Shown here piece after piece: positions 16,776-24,129 of a stretch of 64,000 nt of DNA (positions are counted from its first letter, which is position 1; each line of letters opens with the position of its first letter). The stretch lies in contig CALUGY010000039.1 in assembly GCA_944320295.1 (NCBI GenBank), positions 1-64,000 of the forward strand. The letters are read 5' to 3'. The stretch is from an uncultured Bacteroides sp. GTDB lineage: Bacteria > Bacteroidota > Bacteroidia > Bacteroidales > Bacteroidaceae. Made by a program: the position numbers and the translations under genes. Under the pieces are notes generated by a model. That model had not been told where the DNA came from and did not search any database. It saw only the letters and a list, made by a program, of their open reading frames with translations.

Positions 16776-17691
16776 CTTCCCACGAAGAAACGAAGATCTC
16801 TTGTTCCTCCTGACGCGTGTCGCTCATGTCTACGTTATACTCGTTCGTGATAGCCACAATCTTTACCTGTTGCGGTTCATTGGGATACCAATAGCGATAA
16901 ATAATGGTACTTAAATCGTAGCCTTTATAGAAGTTGCCGATACCGTAAAGACCGTACGATGCCAGTTCGTATGAAGTCTGTCCGTTGGCCACCACCAAGT
17001 CGTCGTTCACGCCGTAGTCACCGTTATGGTTGTGGCGCAGATAGAGGCGCAAGATGCCTTGCTCCTTGTCGGCCAAAGTAGCGGAAACTTCTTCGGGCAT
17101 ATTGACGGCATCACCGGAAAGCGTGGAGCCATCGTAGTAAATGAGCGACAAGTAGTGGAACTTGGAGTTTATAAAGTAATTGATGGGCAGTACGACTGCG
17201 CTGTTATCATCCTTCAAGAAGTAGGGGAAGTACTTGTAGTTGCCTATCTCCGTCTCCAGGCCAATGATGGGAGCAGGATTCTTGATGGAATCCAGATTTT
17301 CTTTCCCTATGTTTTGGGCGGCCACGATACCTACCGGATTGTCCAGCGACTCAATGCCGTAAAGTTCCACGCCTTGTATGTCCTGCGCATCGTCTGCAAT
17401 TTGAAGCAAGCTCTCGTCCCAGCGCCATGCCACGTTCACAATTTTGCCATCCAATTTCTCAAAAGCCCCGGAGGCCATCAGGGACTTCACCGAATTGATG
17501 GAAGCCTCTGTCGGGAAAACCAGACGTCCGTCGGCCATTTTGAAGTAATATGTCCCGCTCATGATGTTGCTCTGCATCTTGGCAATGCCGCCATCGTAAG
17601 AATACGGATCGCTATCGGAGTCGAGGCATGAAGTAAAGGTAACACCCGTCAGCAAGGCGGATACAAACAGTAAAAATTTGAAGTGTCTCAT
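16756..17691 (-). CDS. NigD-like lipoprotein
   Basis: A 311-residue secreted lipoprotein with signal peptide and lipobox ending at Cys22 (LTGVTFTSC). The following CLDSDSDPYSYDGG, an N-terminal OB-like region (GKIVNVAWRWDE) and a C-terminal beta-sandwich with LRLYLRHNHNGDYG are typical of the Bacteroidetes NigD-like family. That family has no established function. The gene has candidate -7 elements upstream (TACTTTTG at 17728-17721 and TAATTTTG at 17718-17711 on the minus strand) and leads the genes Yip1-smpB-metH. Confidence 0.85.
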   Translation of the reverse strand: MRHFKFLLFVSALLTGVTFTSCLDSDSDPYSYDGGIAKMQSNIMSGTYYFKMADGRLVFPTEASINSVKSLMASGAFEKLDGKIVNVAWRWDESLLQIADDAQDIQGVELYGIESLDNPVGIVAAQNIGKENLDSIKNPAPIIGLETEIGNYKYFPYFLKDDNSAVVLPINYFINSKFHYLSLIYYDGSTLSGDAVNMPEEVSATLADKEQGILRLYLRHNHNGDYGVNDDLVVANGQTSYELASYGLYGIGNFYKGYDLSTIIYRYWYPNEPQQVKIVAITNEYNVDMSDTRQEEQEIFVSSWEDVDAAN

Positions 17692-17836
17692 CGTTTTTTA
17701 ATTAGTATTGCAAAATTAGACAAAAGTATTTAGTTGCGTTGTTTCTTTTCGTTTTTTTGCTGTTTTTAAAGGTAAATGACCATTGGGCTGAAATACTGCA
17801 CCCTTGCTTTGCGAGAAGCAGGATATTAACATCCTT

Positions 17837-18346
17837 TTACTCAGCCGGAGCGTCTATCTCGGCGAAAAGCGACAGGTGGTCGTCCACATAGCGGGCCACT
17901 TGCGCCGTCATTTCTTCTTCATGTTCCAAGAATTCATCTTCCAAATCGTCGAACGCCTCGTATTGCTCGTACATGGCCATGAACTCGTCGTCGGTGCGTT
18001 CGCGCTCCAGGTCTTCGCGGTGCTCGTCGTAGATTTTCTTTGCGGCATACACCAGCTTGGCCAGCCGGGACACGCCCCACAAGCGCATGGCCTTGGCAAA
18101 GGGATTCCCGAAGATATAACTGCCATAGCCGTTCTGCACCAGTTGGCAGAAACCGCCTTCCATCACCTCGTCACGGAAAATGGCATAGGCCAGCAGCGTG
18201 TGCTGCTCGCCCGTAAGCAGGGGCATCGTCTCTGCGGTCAACTGGCCTCCCGTCGCCTCCATATAAGCATCCGTGAAGACCTTGATGAATGCATCCATGC
18301 CCTCGCCCGCAGCCCGGCGCAGGGAAGCATCTGTCACATGTATCAT
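17837..18346 (-). CDS. DMP19-family protein
   Basis: A 169-residue cytoplasmic protein. The stretch GGFCQLVQNGYGSYIFGN followed by PFAKAMRLWG is the signature of the DMP19/DUF4375 family. The C-terminus is strongly acidic (YEQYEAFDDLEDEFLEHEEEM). The longest frame opens at 18598 but its first 84 residues are Arg- and Cys-rich and read through the 88-bp repeat element, so the ATG at 18346 (MIHVTDASLRR) is taken. The function is unknown. DMP19 members have been suggested to mimic DNA, but this cannot be judged here. It is probably monocistronic. Confidence 0.8.
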   Translation of the reverse strand: MIHVTDASLRRAAGEGMDAFIKVFTDAYMEATGGQLTAETMPLLTGEQHTLLAYAIFRDEVMEGGFCQLVQNGYGSYIFGNPFAKAMRLWGVSRLAKLVYAAKKIYDEHREDLERERTDDEFMAMYEQYEAFDDLEDEFLEHEEEMTAQVARYVDDHLSLFAEIDAPAE

Positions 18347-18445
18347 AACTTCCAGAATTTTAACGGGCGCAAAGATACGGAAAGATGCGGAACTTGGCAA
18401 ACCGCGACGGCACGAAGCATCGGGCGGATTATATACCGCCCAAGG

Positions 18446-18533
18446 GCGCAACGTGTTCCGAGCAAACGCGCAACATGTTGCGGGCACGGACGCGACATGT
18501 TCCGAGCACGGGCGCAACACGTTCCGAAGGAAG
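18446..18533. repeat. 88-bp dispersed element, copy 2 (4 x 22 bp)
   Basis: Cores ACGTGT (18451), ACATGT (18473), ACATGT (18495) and ACACGT (18517) are 22 bp apart. The units read GCGCAACGTGTTCCGAGC, GCGCAACATGTTGCGGGC, ACGCGACATGTTCCGAGC and GCGCAACACGTTCCGAAG. The copy lies between the divergently transcribed DMP19 gene and the NifU-like gene. The 429-bp gap also holds a GGGCGG/CCGCCC hairpin (18422-18441) and the promoter at 18652-18682. Confidence 0.95.
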
Positions 18534-18651
18534 GGCTTGCATACGGCTGATTTCCAACGCATACAGAACTTGAACAGAGGGAACGGGCAATCTGCCAATT
18601 CCTACAATATATAATATAAAGCTCTCGCGGACTTAAAAAAGCGGGCAACAA

Positions 18652-18682
18652 TTGGCGCAATCAAAGAAAAGCACTAACTTTG
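18652..18682 (+). promoter_or_regulatory. Promoter of the NifU-like/GGGtGRT operon
   Basis: TTG (18652-18654), 20 nt, then TAACTTTG (18675-18682) fits the Bacteroidetes -33/-7 pattern. The 5' leader to the ATG at 18776 would be about 88 nt. Confidence 0.7.
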
Positions 18683-18775
18683 TGGCCGATTGATACGAAA
18701 GACCGCAATGCCCCTCGCCTTGCAGGGACGGCGCGAACACCAAATTATATTATAACTAACTAATTAGAGCTGATT

Positions 18776-19477
18776 ATGACTTATTCACACGAAGTGGAAC
18801 ACATGTGTGTTGTAAAGAAGGGTCCCAACCACGGACCGGCTCCTATACCCGAAGAAGGTAAGTGGGTGAAAGCCAAAGAAATTGTCGACATCTCCGGCCT
18901 GACACACGGCATAGGCTGGTGCGCCCCCCAACAGGGAGCTTGCAAGTTGACCCTCAATGTAAAGAACGGAGTCATCCAAGAAGCATTGATAGAAACCATC
19001 GGTTGCTCCGGAATGACCCACTCCGCAGCCATGGCTTCCGAGATTTTGCCGGGCAAGACCATCCTCGAAGCCCTGAATACCGACCTTGTATGCGACGCCA
19101 TCAACACGGCCATGCGCGAATTGTTCCTGCAAATCGTTTACGGCCGCACACAGTCCGCATTCTCTGAAGGCGGCTTGATGATCGGTGCCGGACTGGAAGA
19201 CCTCGGCAAGGGCCTGCGTAGCCAAGTGGGCACGCTCTATGGCACGTTGGCAAAGGGCACCCGCTATCTTGAAATGGCAGAGGGCTACATCAAGACCATC
19301 GCCTTGGACAAGGACGACCAAGTTTGCGGCTATGAATTCGTACACCTGGGCAAGTTCATGGACGAGATAAAGAAAGGCACGGACGCCAACGAGGCTTTGA
19401 AGAAAGTGACCGGCACGTACGGACGCTTCAGCAAAGAGGCCGGTGCTGTGAAATACATTGACCCACGTAAAGAATAA
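18776..19477 (+). CDS. Iron-sulfur cluster scaffold-like protein paired with GGGtGRT protein
   Basis: A 233-residue protein whose N-terminal half resembles NifU/IscU-type scaffolds. It has GWCAPQQGACKLTLNVKNGVI, then ETIGCSGMTHSAAMASEIL, with cysteines that could bind a cluster. The C-terminal half (TLYGTLAKGTRYLEMAEGYI onward) is not part of classical IscU. It ends 14 bp before the GGGtGRT gene and the two always look like one unit here. The biochemical role is not known to me. Naming it a scaffold follows the resemblance only. Confidence 0.75.
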   Translation: MTYSHEVEHMCVVKKGPNHGPAPIPEEGKWVKAKEIVDISGLTHGIGWCAPQQGACKLTLNVKNGVIQEALIETIGCSGMTHSAAMASEILPGKTILEALNTDLVCDAINTAMRELFLQIVYGRTQSAFSEGGLMIGAGLEDLGKGLRSQVGTLYGTLAKGTRYLEMAEGYIKTIALDKDDQVCGYEFVHLGKFMDEIKKGTDANEALKKVTGTYGRFSKEAGAVKYIDPRKE

Positions 19478-19491
19478 GGAGGAAGGTAATT

Positions 19492-20502
19492 ATGATTAGA
19501 GAAGTGAAATTCGAAAGCCAAGACCGCCGTATCAAGCAAATACTTGCAGCGTTGAACGCAAACGGTATCAAAGACATAGAAGAAGCCAACCAAATATGTG
19601 AATCATACGGCCTCGATCCTTACAAGACATGCGAGGAAACCCAGCCCATCTGCTTCGAAAATGCCAAGTGGGCCTACGTGGTAGGTTGCGCCATCGCCCT
19701 GAAGAAAGGCGTAAAGACCGCCGCCGAGGCTGCCGAGGCCATCGGTATCGGCTTGCAGGCATTCTGCATCCCCGGTTCCGTAGCCGACGACCGCAAGGTA
19801 GGTTTGGGCCACGGTAACCTGGCTGCCCGTCTGCTGAGCGAAGAAACAAAATGTTTCGCCTTCCTGGCCGGACACGAGTCTTTCGCCGCTGCCGAAGGCG
19901 CCATCAAAATAGCCGCCAAGGCAGACAAGGTGCGCAAAGAGCCTTTGCGTTGCATTTTGAACGGTCTGGGCAAGGACGCCGCCATGATCATTTCACGCAT
20001 CAACGGCTTTACCTACGTACAAACTGAGTTCGACTACTACACGGGCGAACTGAAAGTGGTCAAGGAAATCGCTTATAGCGACGGTCCCCGTGCCAAAGTG
20101 AAATGCTACGGTGCCGACGACGTGCGCGAAGGCGTAGCTATCATGTGGAAAGAGGGCGTCGATGTATCCATCACGGGTAACTCCACGAACCCCACCCGTT
20201 TCCAGCACCCTGTAGCAGGCACATACAAGAAAGAGCGCGTGCTTGCCGGCAAACCCTACTTCTCTGTAGCATCAGGCGGCGGCACGGGACGTACATTGCA
20301 TCCGGACAACATGGCCGCAGGTCCTGCTTCTTACGGCATGACCGACACCATGGGCCGTATGCACAGCGATGCACAGTTCGCAGGTTCTTCTTCAGTTCCC
20401 GCCCACGTGGAAATGATGGGCTTCCTCGGCATCGGCAACAACCCGATGGTAGGTTGCACCGTGGCTTGCGCCGTGGATGTGGCTACTGCATTGAACAAGT
20501 AA
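19492..20502 (+). CDS. GGGtGRT protein
   Basis: A 336-residue protein of the family named for its motif, present here as GGGTGRT at residues 262-268. Other marked features are CESYGLDPYKTCEETQPICF with three Cys near the N-terminus, GSVADDRKVGLGHGNLAARL, SGGGTGRTLHPDNMAAGP and a C-terminal GIGNNPMVGCTVACAVDVA with two Cys. No signal peptide is present, so the protein is cytoplasmic. Its function is unestablished. Pairing with a NifU-like protein and the conserved cysteines suggest a metal or iron-sulfur link, which is inference. A strong terminator follows. Confidence 0.88.
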   Translation: MIREVKFESQDRRIKQILAALNANGIKDIEEANQICESYGLDPYKTCEETQPICFENAKWAYVVGCAIALKKGVKTAAEAAEAIGIGLQAFCIPGSVADDRKVGLGHGNLAARLLSEETKCFAFLAGHESFAAAEGAIKIAAKADKVRKEPLRCILNGLGKDAAMIISRINGFTYVQTEFDYYTGELKVVKEIAYSDGPRAKVKCYGADDVREGVAIMWKEGVDVSITGNSTNPTRFQHPVAGTYKKERVLAGKPYFSVASGGGTGRTLHPDNMAAGPASYGMTDTMGRMHSDAQFAGSSSVPAHVEMMGFLGIGNNPMVGCTVACAVDVATALNK

Positions 20503-20559
20503 ATACAAAAGGCTGACATCAAGGCACCATGCACCTATAACGTCAGAGAGATTTGATAA

Positions 20560-20591
20560 AGAGCCCGGTACAATACCGGGCTCTTCTTATT
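20560..20591 (+). terminator. Terminator after the GGGtGRT gene
   Basis: AGAGCCCGGTA (20560-20570), loop CAA, TACCGGGCTCT (20574-20584), then TCTTATTT. The 11-bp stem is perfect. Confidence 0.9.
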
Positions 20592-20720
20592 TAATTGATA
20601 TGAGAATCGAACCACCCTTTCCGTAAGCCCGTACGGAATCGAGACTGGGCATTTACGTTAAAATCTGACAAAAGCAAGAAATATTGTCCCCACGAAGCAA
20701 TAACATATCCACAATTTTCC

Positions 20721-20728
20721 TACATTTG
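20721..20728 (+). promoter_or_regulatory. -7 element before the phosphatase gene
   Basis: TACATTTG matches TAnnTTTG and lies 47 nt before the ATG at 20776. A -33 element was not found. Confidence 0.5.
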
Positions 20729-20775
20729 AGGCACAACACGATAGCAAAGTACTGCAACCATCAAAACCAGTCAAT

Positions 20776-21738
20776 ATGGAAGAGTCAAGAAGAAGATTTC
20801 TAAAGCAAGGCGTCTTAGGCACATTGGCCTTAGGAACAGCCTCATTGCCGTTGTCCCTCATGGCAAGCAACACAGCACAGAAACAGAGAAAACGGAAAAA
20901 AGCAAAAGCGAAAAGAGTCGTGCTACTTTCCTTGGATGGCATCAGCGTGGACGGATTCCGCAAAGCCAACATACCGAACATTGACCGGCTTCTTGCGCAA
21001 GGGACGCTGTCATTGGAAACAAGGGTTGTAATGCCGTCCATCACAATGCCCAACTGGACAAGCCACCTGACAGGAAGCGGCCCGGAACTGCACGGAGTGA
21101 CCGACAACGAATGGAACATAGATCACTTCAAACTCCCTGCCTTGGAAACGGACGAGGATGGCTATTACCCCTCAGTCTTCAAAGTGCTAAAGGACAACAT
21201 ACAGGGAATGAAAACAGCCTTTTACTACAACTGGGCCAACCTCATTTACCCCTACAACAAGAAGTATCTGGATGAAATCAATCTCTTGCCGGGAGATTCT
21301 TACGCGGCTAACTTCGACAAGGCTTTTGCATTCATCAAAGAAAACAGAAACAACCCTACCCTCTCCTTTATATATACCGTGCATACGGACGAGGCAGGCC
21401 ATGCGCACAAATGGATGTCGCCGGAGTATATCAAATCGATTGAAGAAACCGACGTGGAGATAGGCAAGTTCTTGGACAAGATGAAGGCCGAAGGTTTGTT
21501 CGAAGACACGCACTTCTTCTTCCTTACCGACCACGGAGGCATCAATTACGGGCACGGAGATGTGAGTGTGGATGAGATGCTCGTACCTTGGGGCATTACA
21601 GGCCCTGGCATCAAAGCCCAAGCGGCCATGCAAGAACCCAACAACACCGTAAACACGGCATCCATTATCCTTTACCTGTTTGGAGTAGAGCAGCCTTTAT
21701 GCTGGACGGGGGAGGTGCCGGAATCCTTATTTGAATAG
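20776..21738 (+). CDS. Alkaline phosphatase superfamily (nucleotide pyrophosphatase/phosphodiesterase-like) with Tat-like signal
   Basis: A 320-residue metal-dependent hydrolase. The N-terminus SRRRFLKQG with a following hydrophobic stretch and MAS resembles a twin-arginine signal. Metal ligands are visible: Asp54 (LSLDGIS), nucleophile Thr90 in SITMPNWTSHLTG, DEAGH around 212, and TDHGG around 252. The layout fits nucleotide pyrophosphatase/phosphodiesterases. The substrate is unknown. The protein is short for the group (often 400 or more). A basic Lys/Arg-rich stretch (KQRKRKKAKAKR) follows the signal, which is unusual. The gene is flanked by its own promoter and a shared terminator, so it is monocistronic. 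Confidence 0.85.
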   Translation: MEESRRRFLKQGVLGTLALGTASLPLSLMASNTAQKQRKRKKAKAKRVVLLSLDGISVDGFRKANIPNIDRLLAQGTLSLETRVVMPSITMPNWTSHLTGSGPELHGVTDNEWNIDHFKLPALETDEDGYYPSVFKVLKDNIQGMKTAFYYNWANLIYPYNKKYLDEINLLPGDSYAANFDKAFAFIKENRNNPTLSFIYTVHTDEAGHAHKWMSPEYIKSIEETDVEIGKFLDKMKAEGLFEDTHFFFLTDHGGINYGHGDVSVDEMLVPWGITGPGIKAQAAMQEPNNTVNTASIILYLFGVEQPLCWTGEVPESLFE

Positions 21739-21813
21739 CTTAGACGGAAGCCCTGTAAAACATGAGGGCTTACAGCAAGATTCCAGTACAGGGATAAGCC
21801 CATACCTTACAAC

Positions 21814-21851
21814 AAAGGCGGCATTCGGATTGTTTCGAATGCCGCCTTTTG
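21814..21851. terminator. Bidirectional terminator between convergent genes
   Basis: AAAGGCGGCATTCG (21814-21827) pairs perfectly with CGAATGCCGCCTTT (21836-21849). T-tracts occur on both strands. It separates the phosphatase gene from the converging carboxyltransferase gene. Confidence 0.93.
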
Positions 21852-21870
21852 CTATTTCACCACAAGGACT

Positions 21871-23649
21871 CTACGCGAACACGTCGCTTCTCAACACATA
21901 GGCTATCGCCTCGCCCTTGTTCACCGTATCGCCTTGCTTGGCACAAATTTCCACAACTTGCATGGGGAAAGGAGCGACGACTTTCTCATACTCGCCCCAA
22001 GGAGTATTTATATAGCAGAACACCTCTCCCGGTTGGTATTTACGTCCGATGGAAGGTGGGGTGGACGGGCCGTCCACCGAGACTTCCCACAATATCTGTC
22101 CGCGCGAAGGAGCTGCTATAGGGTCTGCCTTGGCCCGCTTCAGCTTCTTGATGTCTTCCTCCGAGAATGCGCCCTTCGACAAGGCAGCATCCTTGGCACG
22201 CATCAGTTCTTCCTCAAAACGTTTCTTGGCGACACCCGACTTATAGTCGCGATACTGACGGTCGTGCATGGCCAGTTCAAAGAGTTCCTCATCATCCTCG
22301 CCATAGTCCCAGCCGTTGTCGTCCATCTCCTTGCGGTATTGGTCGAGCGCGTCGGGATAGTTGAGTTGCGGGTCGGTATCCACAAACTCGTAGCCATTCG
22401 CCTTGGCCAGTTCCACGATTTCGGGCGCCAACTTGCCCGGCAAGCGTCCGCTCTTTCCTAAAATCATGTCCCACGTGTGCTTGTCTATCATGGTCCAGCG
22501 TTCCTCGCCCTTCACACGCTGTAGCACGTTCATCAGGGCCACATTCTTTACATACTGGCTGAAGGGCGTGACCAACGGCGGATAGCCCAGCTTGGGCCAC
22601 ACGTACTCCACCTCGTCGAACAGCATCACCAACAAGTCGTCTATGCTGAGTTCGGGCTGCTGTTTGCTCTTGAGTATCATGTTTATGCCCGAGTGTACGC
22701 CTTTCAGGTCGGCCATCATCGAACCCATCATGCCACCAGGCAGGCCGCACTTCAGCAACAGCGAGGACATATGTTTGTTGGTGGGGTCCATGAAATATCC
22801 CAGGAAGTCGTCTATGAACTCCTGTGTCATGGCACGTGCCTTCATGTAGGCTTTCATATTGATTTCAGGCACTTCGAAGCCTTTGTCTTTCAGCATGGCC
22901 TGTACAGAGATGACATCCGGATGTACCTTGCCCCATGACATAGGCTCCATGGCCACGTCTATGATGTCGGCACCGTTTTCGCACACCTCCAAAATGGAAG
23001 CCATGGAGAGTCCCGGCCCGCTGTGGCCATGGTACTGAATCAGCACATCGGGGTGCTTGGTCTTGATCTCTTTCACCAAACGGCCCAACATGCCCGGACG
23101 GCCTATGCCGGCCATGTCCTTCAGACAGATTTCAGGTGCCCCGGCCGCAATCAGCTGCTCGGCGATGTCCGCGTAGTATTCCACCGTGTGTACGGGTGAA
23201 TAGGTGATACAAAGCGTGGCTTGCGGAATCATCCCGGCTTCCAGGGCATACTTGATGGAGGGGATGATGTTTCGCGTCTCGTTCAGACCGCAGAAGATGC
23301 GCGTGATGTCCACGCCTTGAGCATGCTTCACCTTGTACATCAACCGCCTCACATCGGCAGGAACAGGATACATGCGCAGGGCGTTAAGTCCACGGTCCAG
23401 CATATGCGTCTGGATGCCGGCTTCATTAAACGGACGGGTAAAGGCGCGGACAGCCTTGTTGGGATTCTCCCCGTAAAGCAGGTTAACCTGCTCGAAAGCA
23501 CCGCCGTTGGTTTCCACACGCGCAAAACACCCCATTTCTATAATCAACGGAGCTATGCGCACCAGTTGGTCTACTCGTGGCTGGTACTTCCCTGAAGACT
23601 GCCACATGTCCCGGTAAACGAGACTGAATTTGATTTCCTTCTTCTTCAT
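21871..23649 (-). CDS. Pyruvate/oxaloacetate carboxyltransferase subunit (PycB/OadA-like) without a biotinylation motif
   Basis: A 592-residue carboxyltransferase of the HMGL-like TIM-barrel family, which moves CO2 between carboxybiotin and pyruvate or oxaloacetate. The barrel begins with FSLVYRDMWQSSGKY and includes ETNGGAFEQ, the catalytic lysine region CLKDMAGIGRP and the metal site YHGHSGPG. The conserved carboxylase domain continues to about 470. The C-terminus resembles a biotinyl domain (VVAPFPMQVVEICAKQGDTV), but there is no AMKM or equivalent lysine, so it would rely on a separate biotin carrier. No carrier or sodium-pump subunit is adjacent. A -7 box TACTTTTG lies at 23697-23690 on the minus strand. 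Confidence 0.9.
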   Translation of the reverse strand: MKKKEIKFSLVYRDMWQSSGKYQPRVDQLVRIAPLIIEMGCFARVETNGGAFEQVNLLYGENPNKAVRAFTRPFNEAGIQTHMLDRGLNALRMYPVPADVRRLMYKVKHAQGVDITRIFCGLNETRNIIPSIKYALEAGMIPQATLCITYSPVHTVEYYADIAEQLIAAGAPEICLKDMAGIGRPGMLGRLVKEIKTKHPDVLIQYHGHSGPGLSMASILEVCENGADIIDVAMEPMSWGKVHPDVISVQAMLKDKGFEVPEINMKAYMKARAMTQEFIDDFLGYFMDPTNKHMSSLLLKCGLPGGMMGSMMADLKGVHSGINMILKSKQQPELSIDDLLVMLFDEVEYVWPKLGYPPLVTPFSQYVKNVALMNVLQRVKGEERWTMIDKHTWDMILGKSGRLPGKLAPEIVELAKANGYEFVDTDPQLNYPDALDQYRKEMDDNGWDYGEDDEELFELAMHDRQYRDYKSGVAKKRFEEELMRAKDAALSKGAFSEEDIKKLKRAKADPIAAPSRGQILWEVSVDGPSTPPSIGRKYQPGEVFCYINTPWGEYEKVVAPFPMQVVEICAKQGDTVNKGEAIAYVLRSDVFA

Positions 23650-23877
23650 AAGCTAACGTTATAAGTGTTTCCCATATAGTCAACAAACGCAAAAGTAGAT
23701 ATTTTATTGACACTAAGGCAGGACGGAGCAAGAAAAAATGAGGCCAAAATATATGTTATATATCATATTGTCAGAGGCCACGCCTTTGCCGGTCGGATAT
23801 TTCCGGATTTCCGGCCGGGAGTTGCAAGGCAATAGACGCTATATCACTCTGTTTCAACAGAAAAGCCAGGCTGTTAC

Positions 23878-23965
23878 TCCGTACACGTTCCGTCCTTGCC
23901 CGCAACATGTCCCGTGTTCGCCCGCGACACGTTCGAAGCGCGCCCGCAACGCGTTGCGGACTAAC
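23878..23965. repeat. 88-bp dispersed element, copy 3 (4 x 22 bp)
   Basis: Cores ACACGT (23883), ACATGT (23905), ACACGT (23927) and ACGCGT (23949) are 22 bp apart. Unit 1 has the linker TCCGTCCTTGC, identical to unit 1 of the copy at 59276. Unit 4 ends TGCGGACTAAC, close to the last units of the copies at 33201 and 59276. It lies in a 480-bp gap between the divergent carboxyltransferase and sppA genes. The rest of the gap holds promoter elements and G+C-rich CCGGC hairpin fragments (about 23787-23820). Confidence 0.95.
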
Positions 23966-24085
23966 GGCCTAAACGTAGGCCGGAAAAACGCATCACGCAA
24001 GGTACGCTTCCGCGAAATAAAAGCACGCAAACTGTGACTAAACAAAAAAAGCGGCGACTTATAAGGTAAATTCAACCTATTTACT

Positions 24086-24093
24086 TACATTTG
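24086..24093 (+). promoter_or_regulatory. -7 element of the sppA operon
   Basis: TACATTTG matches TAnnTTTG, 36 nt before the sppA ATG. No convincing -33 element was found. Confidence 0.5.
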
Positions 24094-24129
24094 TTAGCTA
24101 AATGCTGACATGATAAAAACAGTTACCCA

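Noticed and set aside
18347..18598. N-terminal extension of the DMP19 gene
   Set aside because: The extra 84 residues are translated from the repeat element and do not match the family. ATG at 18346 is used.
20600..20660. Possible tRNA-like sequence after the GGGtGRT terminator
   Set aside because: A short GAATCGAACCA-type stretch is present but no cloverleaf arms or anticodon loop could be assembled.
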